Below the pieces are notes generated by a model. The model did no database searches. It saw only the letters and a program-made list of their open reading frames with translations, and was not told the origin of the DNA. 11,237 bases of DNA from NCBI GenBank assembly GCA_038214135.1, contig JBBQSD010000174.1, forward strand, positions 1 to 11,237, written 5' to 3'. Both the position numbers and the translations under genes were made by a program. Positions 1 to 6,975 of the stretch are shown here, piece after piece. Positions within the stretch are counted from its first letter, which is position 1. Every line of letters starts with the position of its first letter. This DNA is from JANLSE01 sp038214135 (GTDB lineage: Bacteria; Chloroflexota; Chloroflexia; Chloroflexales; Roseiflexaceae).

Positions 1-107
1 ATCGCCCAATGCTCATCGTCGAAGAGAAACTCTTGAACGGTGCCGATCTCGCCATCGGTCGCCTGGATATGGTAGCCATAGATCTCTTGAACGCTACGAA
101 GTGTCAT
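1..107 (-). CDS. PRC-barrel domain protein, N-terminal fragment
   Basis: The first 35 residues are visible, starting MTLRSVQEIYGYHIQ and running on to DGEIGTVQEFLFDD; the rest lies beyond the left edge. The pattern 'hydrophobic core - G-x-x-I-x-x-x-DGEIG-x-V-x-(D/E)-F-x-FDD' is the opening beta-hairpin of PRC-barrel proteins, a family of small beta-barrels found in photosynthetic reaction-centre H subunits, RimM and many stress-related soluble proteins. The ATG at 107-105 follows a strong GGGAGG site 7 nt upstream, which fixes the start. The family is seen from the motif. The particular role (stress, envelope or photosynthesis-linked) cannot be told from 35 residues. Confidence 0.75.
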   Translation of the reverse strand, partial: MTLRSVQEIYGYHIQATDGEIGTVQEFLFDDEHWA

Positions 108-422
108 GGGTTGGCCTCCCTTGCCTCTATCGTTATGAATAAGCTATTCTGACTCCTGGCTTCTGAATACTGCTCTAGTATAGGAACACGCGCTTGGATC
201 GAGAAGCGGGAAAGCAGCGCATGTGGTATCGGCAATATACCTGATACTGTCGGGGAAACTACGGACACGCCTGACTGTGTATTCCCGCTACCGCGGTTAG
301 CGCTGCAACGCTACCATCTTGTCCAGCGACGCCTCGCGCTGCGGGTAATCACGATCTCTCCAACTGATCCACCAAACGAATAATCCATCCAGATTCCTAA
401 CTTGGTATTGAGTAATGATCGA
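108..422. other. Intergenic region, no gene recognised
   Basis: This stretch separates the divergent PRC-barrel gene from the ATPase remnant. Apart from the possible PRC promoter, I see no convincing coding sequence, RNA gene or repeat. Short open frames exist on both strands but resemble nothing I know. The right part may hold further eroded ATPase sequence that is no longer readable. Confidence 0.5.
177..205 (-). promoter_or_regulatory. Possible sigma70-type promoter for the PRC-barrel gene
   Basis: On the minus strand a TATACT -10 box (177-182, 5/6 to consensus) lies 17 nt from a weak TTCTCG -35 box (200-205, 3/6). It sits about 70 nt upstream of the PRC-barrel start. The -35 box is poor, so this is tentative. 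Confidence 0.3.
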
Positions 423-976
423 CATAACCCAAAACGCAAAGAGCGCATCATCCTGGCGCTCAAGCGCGCCGGGCATGTCGCGGCTACATGGGCGACGGCA
501 TCAACGATGCGTCGGCGCTGCACGCAGCCGACGTTGGTATCTCGGTGGAAAGTGTTGTGGATGTCGCATCGGAATTGTATGCTCACCTTTGGATTGGTGA
601 GTTCGCTGTTTGATTATCTTCCATTCGGGGTATTGATCGTGATCCCACATGCCAGCCCAGAACAATTTCGGGCGGGTTGGTTTGTGGAATCGGTCATCTC
701 CGCATCGCTGATTACGCTCATGATCCGCACCAATGGCCCGTTTTATCAGAACAAACCAGACACATCGCTGCGGATCGCAACCCTAACTGTCGATGCGCTG
801 ACGCTGGCGTTCCCATACACTCGCTCGCCGCTTTTTTAGGCTTTAGCCCCATCCCGCCGCTGTTTGTGGTGATGTTGGGAATTATTCTGATCTTGTCCAT
901 GCTGACCGCCGAGCTTGCCAAGTATGTATTCTACCGACGAATGCATAGCTCAAAAGCACGCAGGCGATCGGGCTGA
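423..976 (+). pseudogene. MgtA-type (P-IIIB) P-type ATPase, C-terminal remnant
   Basis: Pieces of a magnesium-transporting P-type ATPase can be read by switching frames. Positions 426-479 give NPKRKERIILALKRAGHV. Positions 482-568 continue in another frame with GYMGDGINDASALHAADVGI, the hinge motif GDGxND of P-type ATPases. After about 579 the first frame resumes with MLTFGLVSSLFDYLPFGV and FRAGWFVESVISASLI, the late transmembrane helices of the family. From about 823 a third frame gives the end, LAAFLGFSPIPPLF to ELAKYVFYRR, stopping at 974-976. The first junction is explained by one lost base. At about 568-579 roughly 75 codons (end of the P domain and the first of the C-terminal helices) are missing, and near 823 there is another frameshift. 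The N-terminal two thirds, including the DKTGT phosphorylation site, are absent. It cannot make a working pump. The family call is firm; magnesium as the original substrate is inferred from the family. Confidence 0.85.
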
Positions 977-1075
977 ACAACTCGTAATGAACGATCTTCA
1001 TACCAACGTGATGTCGGCCTGCTACACTCACCTGAAACCGAAACGCAGCGGGAGAGCGGACATCGTTGCGGGCGA

Positions 1076-1090
1076 GTTCACTCAGTGAAC
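1076..1090. promoter_or_regulatory. Operator-like inverted repeat upstream of grpE
   Basis: GTTCAC-tca-GTGAAC is a perfect inverted repeat with 6-nt arms and a 3-nt centre, 24 nt before the grpE start. It resembles a binding site for a dimeric repressor, or an RNA hairpin in the 5' leader. It is not the CIRCE element bound by HrcA. The function is inferred only from symmetry and position. Confidence 0.35.
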
Positions 1091-1114
1091 AGCAATGAGT
1101 TCGAAGGAGTGATC

Positions 1115-1609
1115 ATGAGCAATGATGCAACAGCCGTTCAGGGTGAACCGCCACCGATCAGCATGGCTGCCGCCCAACAGGCATTGGCGGCAGCGCAGCA
1201 GGATGTCGCGGCACTGAACGACAAATATCTGCGTGCCGCTGCGGCGCTCGACAATGCCCGCAAACAAGCCGAACGTGAGGTGACGACACGGGTCAATCAA
1301 CGATTACAACTACTCATCCTCGACATGCTCGATGTGGTCGATAGCCTGGAGCGCGCACTCAGCTACAGCACACCAGACACGCCATTGCACACGGGGTTGC
1401 ACGCAACCCATCAACAACTGCTTGCCGTGCTAATGCAGATCCCGATCGGTTCACCACTCGATCCCATGCGCCACGAGGCGGTCGGTCGGTGCGCCGCTAT
1501 CAAGGAACAATTCGCGATTGTCACTGTCCAACGGAATGGCTATCTGCACGATGGCCAACTGCTGCACCCAGCCCAGGTGATCATCAGTGAGCCCGGATCG
1601 GTGGCGTAG
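1115..1609 (+). CDS. grpE: GrpE nucleotide exchange factor
   Basis: This 164-residue protein is the Hsp70 (DnaK) nucleotide-exchange factor, a cytoplasmic dimer that speeds ADP release and so resets the chaperone cycle. A low-complexity N-terminus (1-25) leads into the long dimerising helix (about 25-85) with LNDKYLRAAAALDNARKQAE, then LDVVDSLERAL. A C-terminal beta domain follows with DPMRHEAV (117-123) and the ending GYLHDGQLLHPAQVIIS, all typical of GrpE. At 164 aa it is slightly shorter than many GrpE proteins, with a short N-terminal arm. The ATG at 1115 is chosen over an in-frame GTG at 1085 because AAGGAG (1104-1109) sits 5 nt upstream. It is the first gene of the operon; the J-protein gene starts 23 nt downstream. 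No dnaK is present in the window, so its partner is elsewhere. Confidence 0.92.
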   Translation: MSNDATAVQGEPPPISMAAAQQALAAAQQDVAALNDKYLRAAAALDNARKQAEREVTTRVNQRLQLLILDMLDVVDSLERALSYSTPDTPLHTGLHATHQQLLAVLMQIPIGSPLDPMRHEAVGRCAAIKEQFAIVTVQRNGYLHDGQLLHPAQVIISEPGSVA

Positions 1610-1632
1610 CGCAGCAGGATGGAGCACACGCA

Positions 1633-2592
1633 GTGGAATTCAAAGATTATTACACCGCACTCGGTGTTACACCCGATGCCAATGCGGCGGCGATTAAGAA
1701 AGCCTTCCGCACCCTGGCCCGTCAGCATCACCCCGATCTGCATCCGGGTGATACAGCTGCCGAAGATCGGTTTAAGCAGATCAACGAGGCCTATCAAGCC
1801 CTTGGCGATGTCGAACGCCGTCGCACCTACGATGAGCAACGGCAGGAGCATCAGCAATCGCAGCAACGTGGCGGGGTAGGACGTTCGGGCGGCGGATTCA
1901 ATTGGGGTGAGCGGCAGGCATCATCAAACCAACGTGCACCAAACGGCGGGATGTCGCCCGATGACATGCGCGATATCTTTGGTGAGGATGCAGCATTTTC
2001 GGATTTCTTCAGCTCGCTGTATGGGCGTGAGCAGGCCCAGGAGCGCAGTACTCGCCCGCGCCGTGGACGCGATGCTGAGGCAGCGGTCGAAATCACGCTC
2101 GATGAAGCATTTCATGGAACCAGCCGTGCGCTCCAGATCGGCGAGCGCCGGATCGAGGTCCGCATTCCGCCCGGCGTACGAACTGGTTCACGCGTGCGGC
2201 TGGCAGGCCAAGGGAGCGCTGGGGCGGCGGGTGGCAGCGCAGGCGACCTGTATCTGGAGATTGATGTCGTGCCGGATGCACGCTTCACCCGCGATGGCGA
2301 TGACCTGAACGCCGAGATTGCGGTCGATATCTTCACTGCAGCAGTCGGCGGTGAGGTACGCGTGCAAACATTGGATGGCACCGTCGTGCTGAAAATTCCA
2401 CCGCGTACCCAAGCCGACCGCACGTTCCGGTTGCGTGGCAAGGGGATGCCGCGTTTGGAGCATGCCAGCGAGCGCGGTGATCTGTATGCGCGTGCTAAAC
2501 TAGTATTACCAGACGCATTAAGCGAGTCGGAGATCGAGACGTTACGAACGCTTCGGCATGCCCGTCAGCCCGTACCGTCGGCAAGGAGTTGA
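1633..2592 (+). CDS. cbpA: CbpA-like J-domain co-chaperone (class B DnaJ)
   Basis: This 319-residue J-protein stimulates the ATPase of Hsp70 and delivers client proteins to it. Residues 4-67 form the J-domain (DYYTALGVTPDANAAAIKKA, then HPD at 33-35, and FKQINEAYQALGD). A Gly-rich linker with DIFG and FSDFFSSLYG motifs spans about 80-135. Two beta-rich client-binding domains (about 147-295) carry IPPGVRTGSRVRLAGQG, GDLYLEI, DGDDL and LRGKGMPRL. The cysteine-rich zinc-finger of DnaJ proper is absent, so it belongs with CbpA-type proteins. Start: GTG at 1633 with GGAG 8 nt upstream; an overlapping ATG at 1619 opens only a shadow frame. The next gene is a cbpM-like modulator 3 nt downstream, which supports the cbpA assignment. 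The family is certain; the symbol is by similarity and context. Confidence 0.92.
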   Translation: MEFKDYYTALGVTPDANAAAIKKAFRTLARQHHPDLHPGDTAAEDRFKQINEAYQALGDVERRRTYDEQRQEHQQSQQRGGVGRSGGGFNWGERQASSNQRAPNGGMSPDDMRDIFGEDAAFSDFFSSLYGREQAQERSTRPRRGRDAEAAVEITLDEAFHGTSRALQIGERRIEVRIPPGVRTGSRVRLAGQGSAGAAGGSAGDLYLEIDVVPDARFTRDGDDLNAEIAVDIFTAAVGGEVRVQTLDGTVVLKIPPRTQADRTFRLRGKGMPRLEHASERGDLYARAKLVLPDALSESEIETLRTLRHARQPVPSARS

Positions 2593-2595
2593 TCG

Positions 2596-2931
2596 ATGCC
2601 CACCGATACAACCTTCAACCGTGAGCAGCTTGCCGCACAGATCGGGCTACCAGTCCAACTGGTTCAGGATCTGTTCGATAATGGGGTGATCAGCCTGCGT
2701 GAGACGCAGCGCGAGGCGGATCTCCGTGAGTTGCGCCGCGCCCGCCGCTTGCGGGATGATCTGGAGCTGCAGCATGCCGCAATTACGATCATTCTGCGGT
2801 TACGGCAACGCACACTGGCGCTCCAGCACGAGATCACCCAGCTCCAACGAGCAGCGCGCACGGCACCAACCAGCGTGCCGCACGACGTCTGGAGTGAGGC
2901 CGAGTGGCTCATCCTTGCTGAGGACCAATAA
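2596..2931 (+). CDS. cbpM: CbpM-like chaperone modulator (MerR-type fold)
   Basis: A 111-residue protein encoded directly after the J-protein (3-nt gap; AAGGAG at 2583-2588 inside the end of the upstream gene). Residues 6-35 look like the small helix-turn-helix found in MerR/CbpM proteins (FNREQLAAQIGLPVQLVQ, then LFDNGVISL). A helical segment (43-88) reads LRELRRARRLRDDLELQHAA then IIILRLRQ-like coiled-coil sequence. CbpM proteins bind the J-domain of CbpA and block its contact with DnaK, and the linked cbpA-cbpM arrangement is known from proteobacteria. A role as J-protein inhibitor is inferred from family likeness and gene order. A DNA-binding regulator of this operon (HspR-like MerR protein) is the main alternative. 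The C-terminal tail (DVWSEAEWLILAEDQ) is acidic. Confidence 0.75.
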   Translation: MPTDTTFNREQLAAQIGLPVQLVQDLFDNGVISLRETQREADLRELRRARRLRDDLELQHAAITIILRLRQRTLALQHEITQLQRAARTAPTSVPHDVWSEAEWLILAEDQ

Positions 2932-2954
2932 TGCTGGTGCAGGGAGGCATACCC

Positions 2955-3289
2955 ATGCGCTCAGTCTCCAGCAGCACACGTTGCTGGCCTTCTTCGGCCT
3001 AACCTTCGTGCGCTCCTGGAGCCTCTGGGGGCTGCAGTCGCTGCTCATCGACGGCAACCCGATCAGTGCCCGTTGGCTTGGCACGATTGCCGCCTATGGA
3101 CCAACGCTGGCGGCAATCGTTCTTGCCGCGCTGCTGCACCCAAAGCGACAGACGGCGGTCTGGTCACAACGCAGGTTGTGGTTGGCGGGCGCGATGCTGG
3201 TAGGAACCGTATGGCTGAATAGAACGCTGATGAGTTGGAGCGAGCAGCGATTATGTTGCCGGATGGTAACTCTTATGGCCGCAGAATAA
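2955..3289 (+). pseudogene. CPBP-type intramembrane protease, truncated and frameshifted
   Basis: After cbpM a strong AGGGAGG (2941-2947) precedes an ATG at 2955. That frame gives only MRSVSSST and soon stops. A shift of one base at about 2965 opens a frame reading LQQHTLLAFFGLTFVRSWSL, WLGTIAAYGPTLAAIVLAAL and a third hydrophobic stretch RLWLAGAMLVGTVWLN. This is the N-terminal membrane part typical of CPBP (CAAX protease/bacteriocin-processing, ABI) proteins. Only about three helices remain, and the catalytic EExxxR, FxxxH and HxxxN/D motifs that would follow are missing. The frame ends at 3287-3289 after an unrelated tail. One lost base near the start and a large 3' deletion explain the remains. 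The family call rests on hydrophobic pattern and the FxLTFxxSWxLWG-like opening, so it is moderate. Confidence 0.6.
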
Positions 3290-3525
3290 AAGATGATTGT
3301 GAAGTCGTGAAGCGCGTGATTCAAAAACTGCAAGCCGATGATGAAAAGCGACCACTGGCTGCTGAAACCCCCGCGTGGGCACGCGATTTGCAACAAGCGC
3401 ATCCCGATTCGGTATCGCTTAACGGGTCGGTCGGGCGCTCAATGAGTGAGCTGCAACCATTTTCTTTTGATGAGGAAACTGAGCCTGTACTGGATGGGCA
3501 GGATCGACATGCAGCAACGAGTTGA
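3253..3525 (+). CDS. Hypothetical small protein, doubtful
   Basis: An open frame of 90 codons (MLPDGNSYGRRIKDDCEVVK to LDGQDRHAATS) that overlaps the end of the CPBP remnant. I do not recognise it. It is hydrophilic, has a mixed-charge helix-like stretch (IKDDCEVVKRVIQKLQADDE), no membrane segment and no signal peptide. No good ribosome binding site precedes the ATG at 3253; a TTG at 3235 is a possible earlier start. It may be a real small gene or a chance frame in decaying DNA next to a pseudogene. Confidence 0.3.
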   Translation: MLPDGNSYGRRIKDDCEVVKRVIQKLQADDEKRPLAAETPAWARDLQQAHPDSVSLNGSVGRSMSELQPFSFDEETEPVLDGQDRHAATS

Positions 3526-3565
3526 TCATGCTCTGATCCAAGTAACGTGATCGCAACTCTGCGCG

Positions 3566-3581
3566 CCGCATTCCTATGCGG
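3566..3581. repeat. Small hairpin, CCGCAT/ATGCGG with TCCT loop
   Basis: A perfect 6-bp stem with a tetraloop between the doubtful small ORF (plus strand) and the end of the signalling operon (minus strand). It could help end transcription from either side, but no T-run follows in either direction. A second, weaker stem (GAGCG/CGCTC) lies at 3651-3673. The rest of 3526-3734 shows no gene. Confidence 0.3.
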
Positions 3582-3734
3582 AACCGGCTCAGGCGGAGGA
3601 GTGTCTTTCACTAAACCTGCGTAAGAGCCCGATTTCTGGGTCCACTATAAGAGCGTTGGCATGCACAGCGCTCATACCAGCACGGCACCGGGCAGTGTGT
3701 GAACATCTGCATACGTGACAGCCGGAGTCGCGGG

Positions 3735-4931
3735 TTAGAGCGGCAGCGTAAAAGAGAAGCGGCTGCCGCGGCCATACTCGCTCGTCACCTCGATCTGACT
3801 CCCATGGAGCTCGACGATCCGCTTGGAGATCGCCAAACCCAGCCCAGTACTCTGCTCGCCGGCAGTCGATTTGGTGCTGGTTTTCTGAAAGGTACCAAAG
3901 ATCGCCGCGATCTCTTCTGGGCGAATGCCTTGGCCTTGATCGATCACGGCAAACTCGACACCAGCGCCATGGAGCCGAACCTGTACCATCACCGTCGTCT
4001 CGCTGTACGAGAATTTAAATGCATTACCGATCAAATTATTGAGCACCTGACTGATCCGCTCCGGATCGAAGACTAGCGGCGGCAGATCGGGTGCAATCTG
4101 AGTCACCAGATTGATGCGCTTCTGCGTACCAATCAATCGATTGATGCGTGTAACCTGCTCAACATATGTCGGGATGTCTACCAGCTTGGGATGCAGATCG
4201 AGCTTGCCCGATTCAATCGTGGTAATATCAAGGAGATTCGTCAATAGCTTGAGCATTCCCTCGCCAACATCGCGGATCGAGATGAGTGCCTCCTCACGCT
4301 CTGCATTGCTAAATTCATCGCACTCAATCAGCAGAATCGTATACCCAATGATTGCTGCCAGCGGGCTGCGCAGATCGTGGGCAGCGATGCCCATAAACTC
4401 ATCTTTGCGCTGGTTAAGCACCGTGAGCTGCGTGTTGGCATCAGCCAGTTCTGTCGTCCGCTGTGCCACCTGCAACTCCAGCGTGCTATTGGCGGCCTGG
4501 AGCTGTGCGACCAAGTAGCGGTTCTGGATGATCATATCGTAGCGTGCGAACGCCTCGCGGACGATTGTCTCTAGCTCGATGGGATCCCATGGCTTGGTAA
4601 TGTAGCGAAACACGTTGCCATCGTTAATCGCGGTAATCACGGCTTGAATATCGGCGTACCCCGTGAGCAACAGGCGCATCGCGTCGGGAAACTCGCCTTT
4701 GACCTTCTCGAAGAACGCGGACCCCTGTATGCCTGGCATACGCTGATCAGAGATGATCACATGGATCGGATGCTCCGCGAGCACCCGGTAACCTTCCTCG
4801 GCACTGTTGGCGATGTAGACGCCATACTCGCGCCGAAATTGGCGCCGGAGTGCTTTGAGAATCTCCTCCTCGTCATCAATGATCAGCAAATTGTGGATAC
4901 TGGATGGTATCGCTGTCGCAGAACCGCTCAC
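3735..4931 (-). CDS. Response regulator-histidine kinase (REC-HisKA-HATPase)
   Basis: A 398-residue cytoplasmic two-component protein with an N-terminal receiver fused to a kinase. REC (about 14-130) has the acidic pair D19/D20, acceptor D62 (SDQRMPG), T90 (LLLTGYAD) and K113 (ITKPWDP). A coiled-coil linker (about 140-175) joins it to HisKA with H185 (AAHDLRSPLAAIIGY). The HATPase domain shows the N box (LNNLIGNAFKFS, N303), G1 (DQGQGI, D331) and G2 (GLGLAISK, 363-366). All catalytic residues are present and no membrane segment is seen. It is the last gene of the operon. Its GTG start overlaps the TGA of the upstream kinase by 4 nt (4928-4931), and AAGGAG lies within the last codons of that gene, so translation is probably coupled. 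It probably receives phosphate on D62 from the upstream kinase and adjusts its own kinase activity. There is no DNA-binding output domain, so the final target is encoded elsewhere. Confidence 0.93.
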   Translation of the reverse strand: MSGSATAIPSSIHNLLIIDDEEEILKALRRQFRREYGVYIANSAEEGYRVLAEHPIHVIISDQRMPGIQGSAFFEKVKGEFPDAMRLLLTGYADIQAVITAINDGNVFRYITKPWDPIELETIVREAFARYDMIIQNRYLVAQLQAANSTLELQVAQRTTELADANTQLTVLNQRKDEFMGIAAHDLRSPLAAIIGYTILLIECDEFSNAEREEALISIRDVGEGMLKLLTNLLDITTIESGKLDLHPKLVDIPTYVEQVTRINRLIGTQKRINLVTQIAPDLPPLVFDPERISQVLNNLIGNAFKFSYSETTVMVQVRLHGAGVEFAVIDQGQGIRPEEIAAIFGTFQKTSTKSTAGEQSTGLGLAISKRIVELHGSQIEVTSEYGRGSRFSFTLPL

Positions 4932-6193
4932 AGCTGGATCTCCTTTGGTAGCATGATAGTGAAGATCGTTCCAACGCCGATCTCGGACTCGACACGAATC
5001 GACCCTTTATGACGATGAGTAATAATTGTGTAGGCCATGCTCAGGCCGAGGCCCGTGCCGCTGCCAACTGGCTTGGTGGTGAAGAAGGGATCGAAACAGC
5101 GTGTGAGCACATCCTGAGACATCCCTGCACCAGTATCCTGGAATATCAGCTCAATCGCAGCGCCCGTATCACGGCCACGGATGGTGAGCGTGCCTTGATC
5201 TGCAATCGCCTGTGCAGCGTTGACGATCAAATTTAGGAATACTTGGTTGAGCTCGGCTGGATAGCAGCGGATCGGTGGCAGGCCGTCGGCGTCGATGATC
5301 ACGGCAACTCGGTGGCGCAGCTCTGGCCTGGCGATTGCCAGCGTACTCTGAATATTCGCCAGCAGGTCGGCCTGCTTAAATGCGGCCTCATCCAGCCGTG
5401 AGAACGTCCGCAGGTCATCGACGATCCGTTTCACACGCACGAGTCCGTCAGTCGAGGCAGACAGCAGGTCGTCGAGATCGTCCTGGAGAAAATCAATATC
5501 GGCCGCAGCGCGAATTGACTGTGCGGCCTGTTGTTGATCCACAGTCCCCTGCTTTTCGACCAGCTGATCGAGCTGTGTGTAGGCTGCGAGGAGATCGCGG
5601 ATCGATTGGTGCAAGCTATGCATGTTGCTGATGATGAACGCAATCGGGTTGTTGATCTCATGTGCAACACCGGCTGTTAGTTGGCCGAGTGCATTCATTT
5701 TCTCGGAGTGGATCAGCAGCGCCTGGGTCTCACGCAGTTCGGTGAGGGTTCGTTCAAGCCCAGCTTTCTTGATCGTCACCTCGCGTTGGAGGTTCGTGAT
5801 CTCGCCATTCAGTCCCGTGATCTCACGATTGATCCGCGTCAGCTCGGCGACATCATATTCGGCGACCACCAGGAATTGCTCGTCAACACGCCGAACCTCG
5901 CCACGCACAGAACAATGCAGCAACCCCGGCCCTCCAAAGGTCAGCCAGCCCTGGTACACGATTGTATCACTGGCTGGTGCGGCACACAGCATGGCAAAGG
6001 TCGGCACGACGAAATAGTCGAGCGGAGACGCAGCGTCATTCCTGTAGGGCAGGAGATCGCGCATGCCAGCGTTAGTGTAGACGATTTCGCCCGAGACTGT
6101 AAATAGCCCGACCGCGAGGGCCTTGCTCTGCTCCAGAAAAGCGTACAGTTCGGGGGACCAGCTTTGCCACAGTGAACCAATAGTTGTTGACAT
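4928..6193 (-). CDS. Soluble PAS-like sensor histidine kinase
   Basis: A 421-residue histidine kinase with no membrane segment. Residues about 18-115 look like a PAS-type sensory domain (ALAVGLFTVSGEIVYTNAGM). A coiled coil follows (about 117-165; LTRINREITGLNGEITNLQ). The dimerisation domain has H178 in GVAHEINNPIAFIISNMHSL. It contains an inserted, mostly acidic helical stretch (about 205-250), followed by RIVDDLRTFSRLDE. The ATPase domain carries the N box (FLNLIVNAAQAI, N325), G1 (DTGAGM, D353), F box (CFDPFFTTKP) and G2 (GTGLGLS, 379-384). All key residues are intact. The HEINNP type matches kinases that signal to separate receivers. It lies 3 nt after the B12-binding gene and overlaps the REC-kinase gene by 4 nt. 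It is likely the link between a cobalamin-based sensor and the downstream receiver. The ligand of the PAS-like domain is unknown. Confidence 0.92.
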   Translation of the reverse strand: MSTTIGSLWQSWSPELYAFLEQSKALAVGLFTVSGEIVYTNAGMRDLLPYRNDAASPLDYFVVPTFAMLCAAPASDTIVYQGWLTFGGPGLLHCSVRGEVRRVDEQFLVVAEYDVAELTRINREITGLNGEITNLQREVTIKKAGLERTLTELRETQALLIHSEKMNALGQLTAGVAHEINNPIAFIISNMHSLHQSIRDLLAAYTQLDQLVEKQGTVDQQQAAQSIRAAADIDFLQDDLDDLLSASTDGLVRVKRIVDDLRTFSRLDEAAFKQADLLANIQSTLAIARPELRHRVAVIIDADGLPPIRCYPAELNQVFLNLIVNAAQAIADQGTLTIRGRDTGAAIELIFQDTGAGMSQDVLTRCFDPFFTTKPVGSGTGLGLSMAYTIITHRHKGSIRVESEIGVGTIFTIMLPKEIQL

Positions 6194-6196
6194 TGG

Positions 6197-6868
6197 CTAG
6201 GCCGCCGCTCCAATCAGATGATCCAGTGCTTCGCCGGCGTCGCGGCCCCAGACATCAGCCCCGACTTTCTTCCATAGGCCATCGACTGCATTGAACGCCA
6301 TACCGCCCACGAGGATCGTTGGGTGGAAACTCGCGAAATCGCCACGAATCTGCATGATTGTGGATTGCACGCCCTGAACCTGTGATGTCATTGTCGATGG
6401 CAACCCAATAATTTCGGGCCGCTGCTGACTGATCAGCTCTAGCAGGCTATCATCTGGTGTATTTGCACCCAGAAACAGGGTATCGTATCCAGAGGACTGG
6501 AGAAAGTCCGCCATCATGCGTGCGCCAATCTCGTGATAATTGCCCCGCAAGCAGGCCACCACAGCCCGCTGGGGCTTGCGCGGTGCGACAGGCACTGCGG
6601 CATAGATGCTTGCGAGCACGCCCTGGGTGATCGCCGTCGCTAGGTGCTCCTGCGCGACCGAGATCGCGCCACGCTCCCACAGCCGTCCGACCTCGTACAG
6701 CGCTGGCTGGAAGACATCAAGGTAGATCGCACGCAGTGACAGACCATCATGGAAGGCATCGATGATCAGGCTGTGGGCGAGCTGCCGATCACCAGCGAGC
6801 ATTGTCTGGAGGTATGTGTGCATCAGCGGGTGCGCGTTGTCCGAAGTAGGTGCGAGAATACCATTCAT
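6197..6868 (-). CDS. Stand-alone cobalamin (B12)-binding protein
   Basis: A 223-residue soluble protein built like the B12-binding module of MetH and CarH. A helical cap (about 15-95) contains W64-x9-E74-H75 (LWERGAISVAQEH), the Wx9EH motif that covers the upper face of cobalamin. A Rossmann domain (about 100-222) has N110-x-H112-x-x-G115 (GNYHEIG), where H112 should be the lower axial ligand; N replaces the usual D of DxHxxG. S158/T159 and GG (188-189, ILVGGMAF) also fit the nucleotide-loop motifs. No catalytic or DNA-binding domain is attached, so a sensor or adaptor role is likely, either light-sensing or B12-sensing. The residue after W64 is E65, not the His that CarH uses as upper ligand in its light-exposed state. 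The ATG at 6868 has GGAG 7 nt upstream. It is the first gene of the operon with the two kinases. Confidence 0.88.
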   Translation of the reverse strand: MNGILAPTSDNAHPLMHTYLQTMLAGDRQLAHSLIIDAFHDGLSLRAIYLDVFQPALYEVGRLWERGAISVAQEHLATAITQGVLASIYAAVPVAPRKPQRAVVACLRGNYHEIGARMMADFLQSSGYDTLFLGANTPDDSLLELISQQRPEIIGLPSTMTSQVQGVQSTIMQIRGDFASFHPTILVGGMAFNAVDGLWKKVGADVWGRDAGEALDHLIGAAA

Positions 6869-6963
6869 AGACGACTCCGTTGAGGTAGACCATCATGCAA
6901 TCAGGCACTACATGAGCGCTATACATACTATATGGATCGGCGGAGCGGAATCGAGAGCATAAG

Positions 6964-6975
6964 CATAGCGCTATG
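6964..6975. promoter_or_regulatory. Palindrome CATAGCGCTATG overlapping the operon promoter
   Basis: A perfect 12-bp palindrome beside and partly over the -10 box of the B12/kinase operon. Its core AGCGCTAT recurs at 6915-6922, 52 bp nearer the gene, which is about five helical turns. The spacing suggests a paired operator on one DNA face. The binding protein is unknown. Confidence 0.4.

Noticed and set aside
402..839. Open frame read as an intact 145-aa membrane protein
   Set aside because: Its two halves match non-adjacent parts of an MgtA-type ATPase with out-of-frame sequence between, so it is part of a pseudogene.
977..1114. CIRCE element or clear sigma70 promoter for the chaperone operon
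   Set aside because: No TTAGCACTC-type repeat is present; a TACACT box near 1023 has no acceptable -35 partner.
3735..6106. Numerous plus-strand open frames opposite the kinase genes
   Set aside because: They are shadows of strong minus-strand coding sequence, with no recognisable protein features.
6197..6868. Calling the B12 protein a CarH photoreceptor or a methyltransferase corrinoid protein
   Set aside because: There is no MerR domain and no His after the cap Trp as in CarH, and no methyltransferase gene nearby; only cobalamin binding is supported.
6869..6972. Cobalamin riboswitch in the leader of the B12-binding gene
   Set aside because: The leader is only about 100 nt and shows no recognisable B12-box or multi-stem layout.
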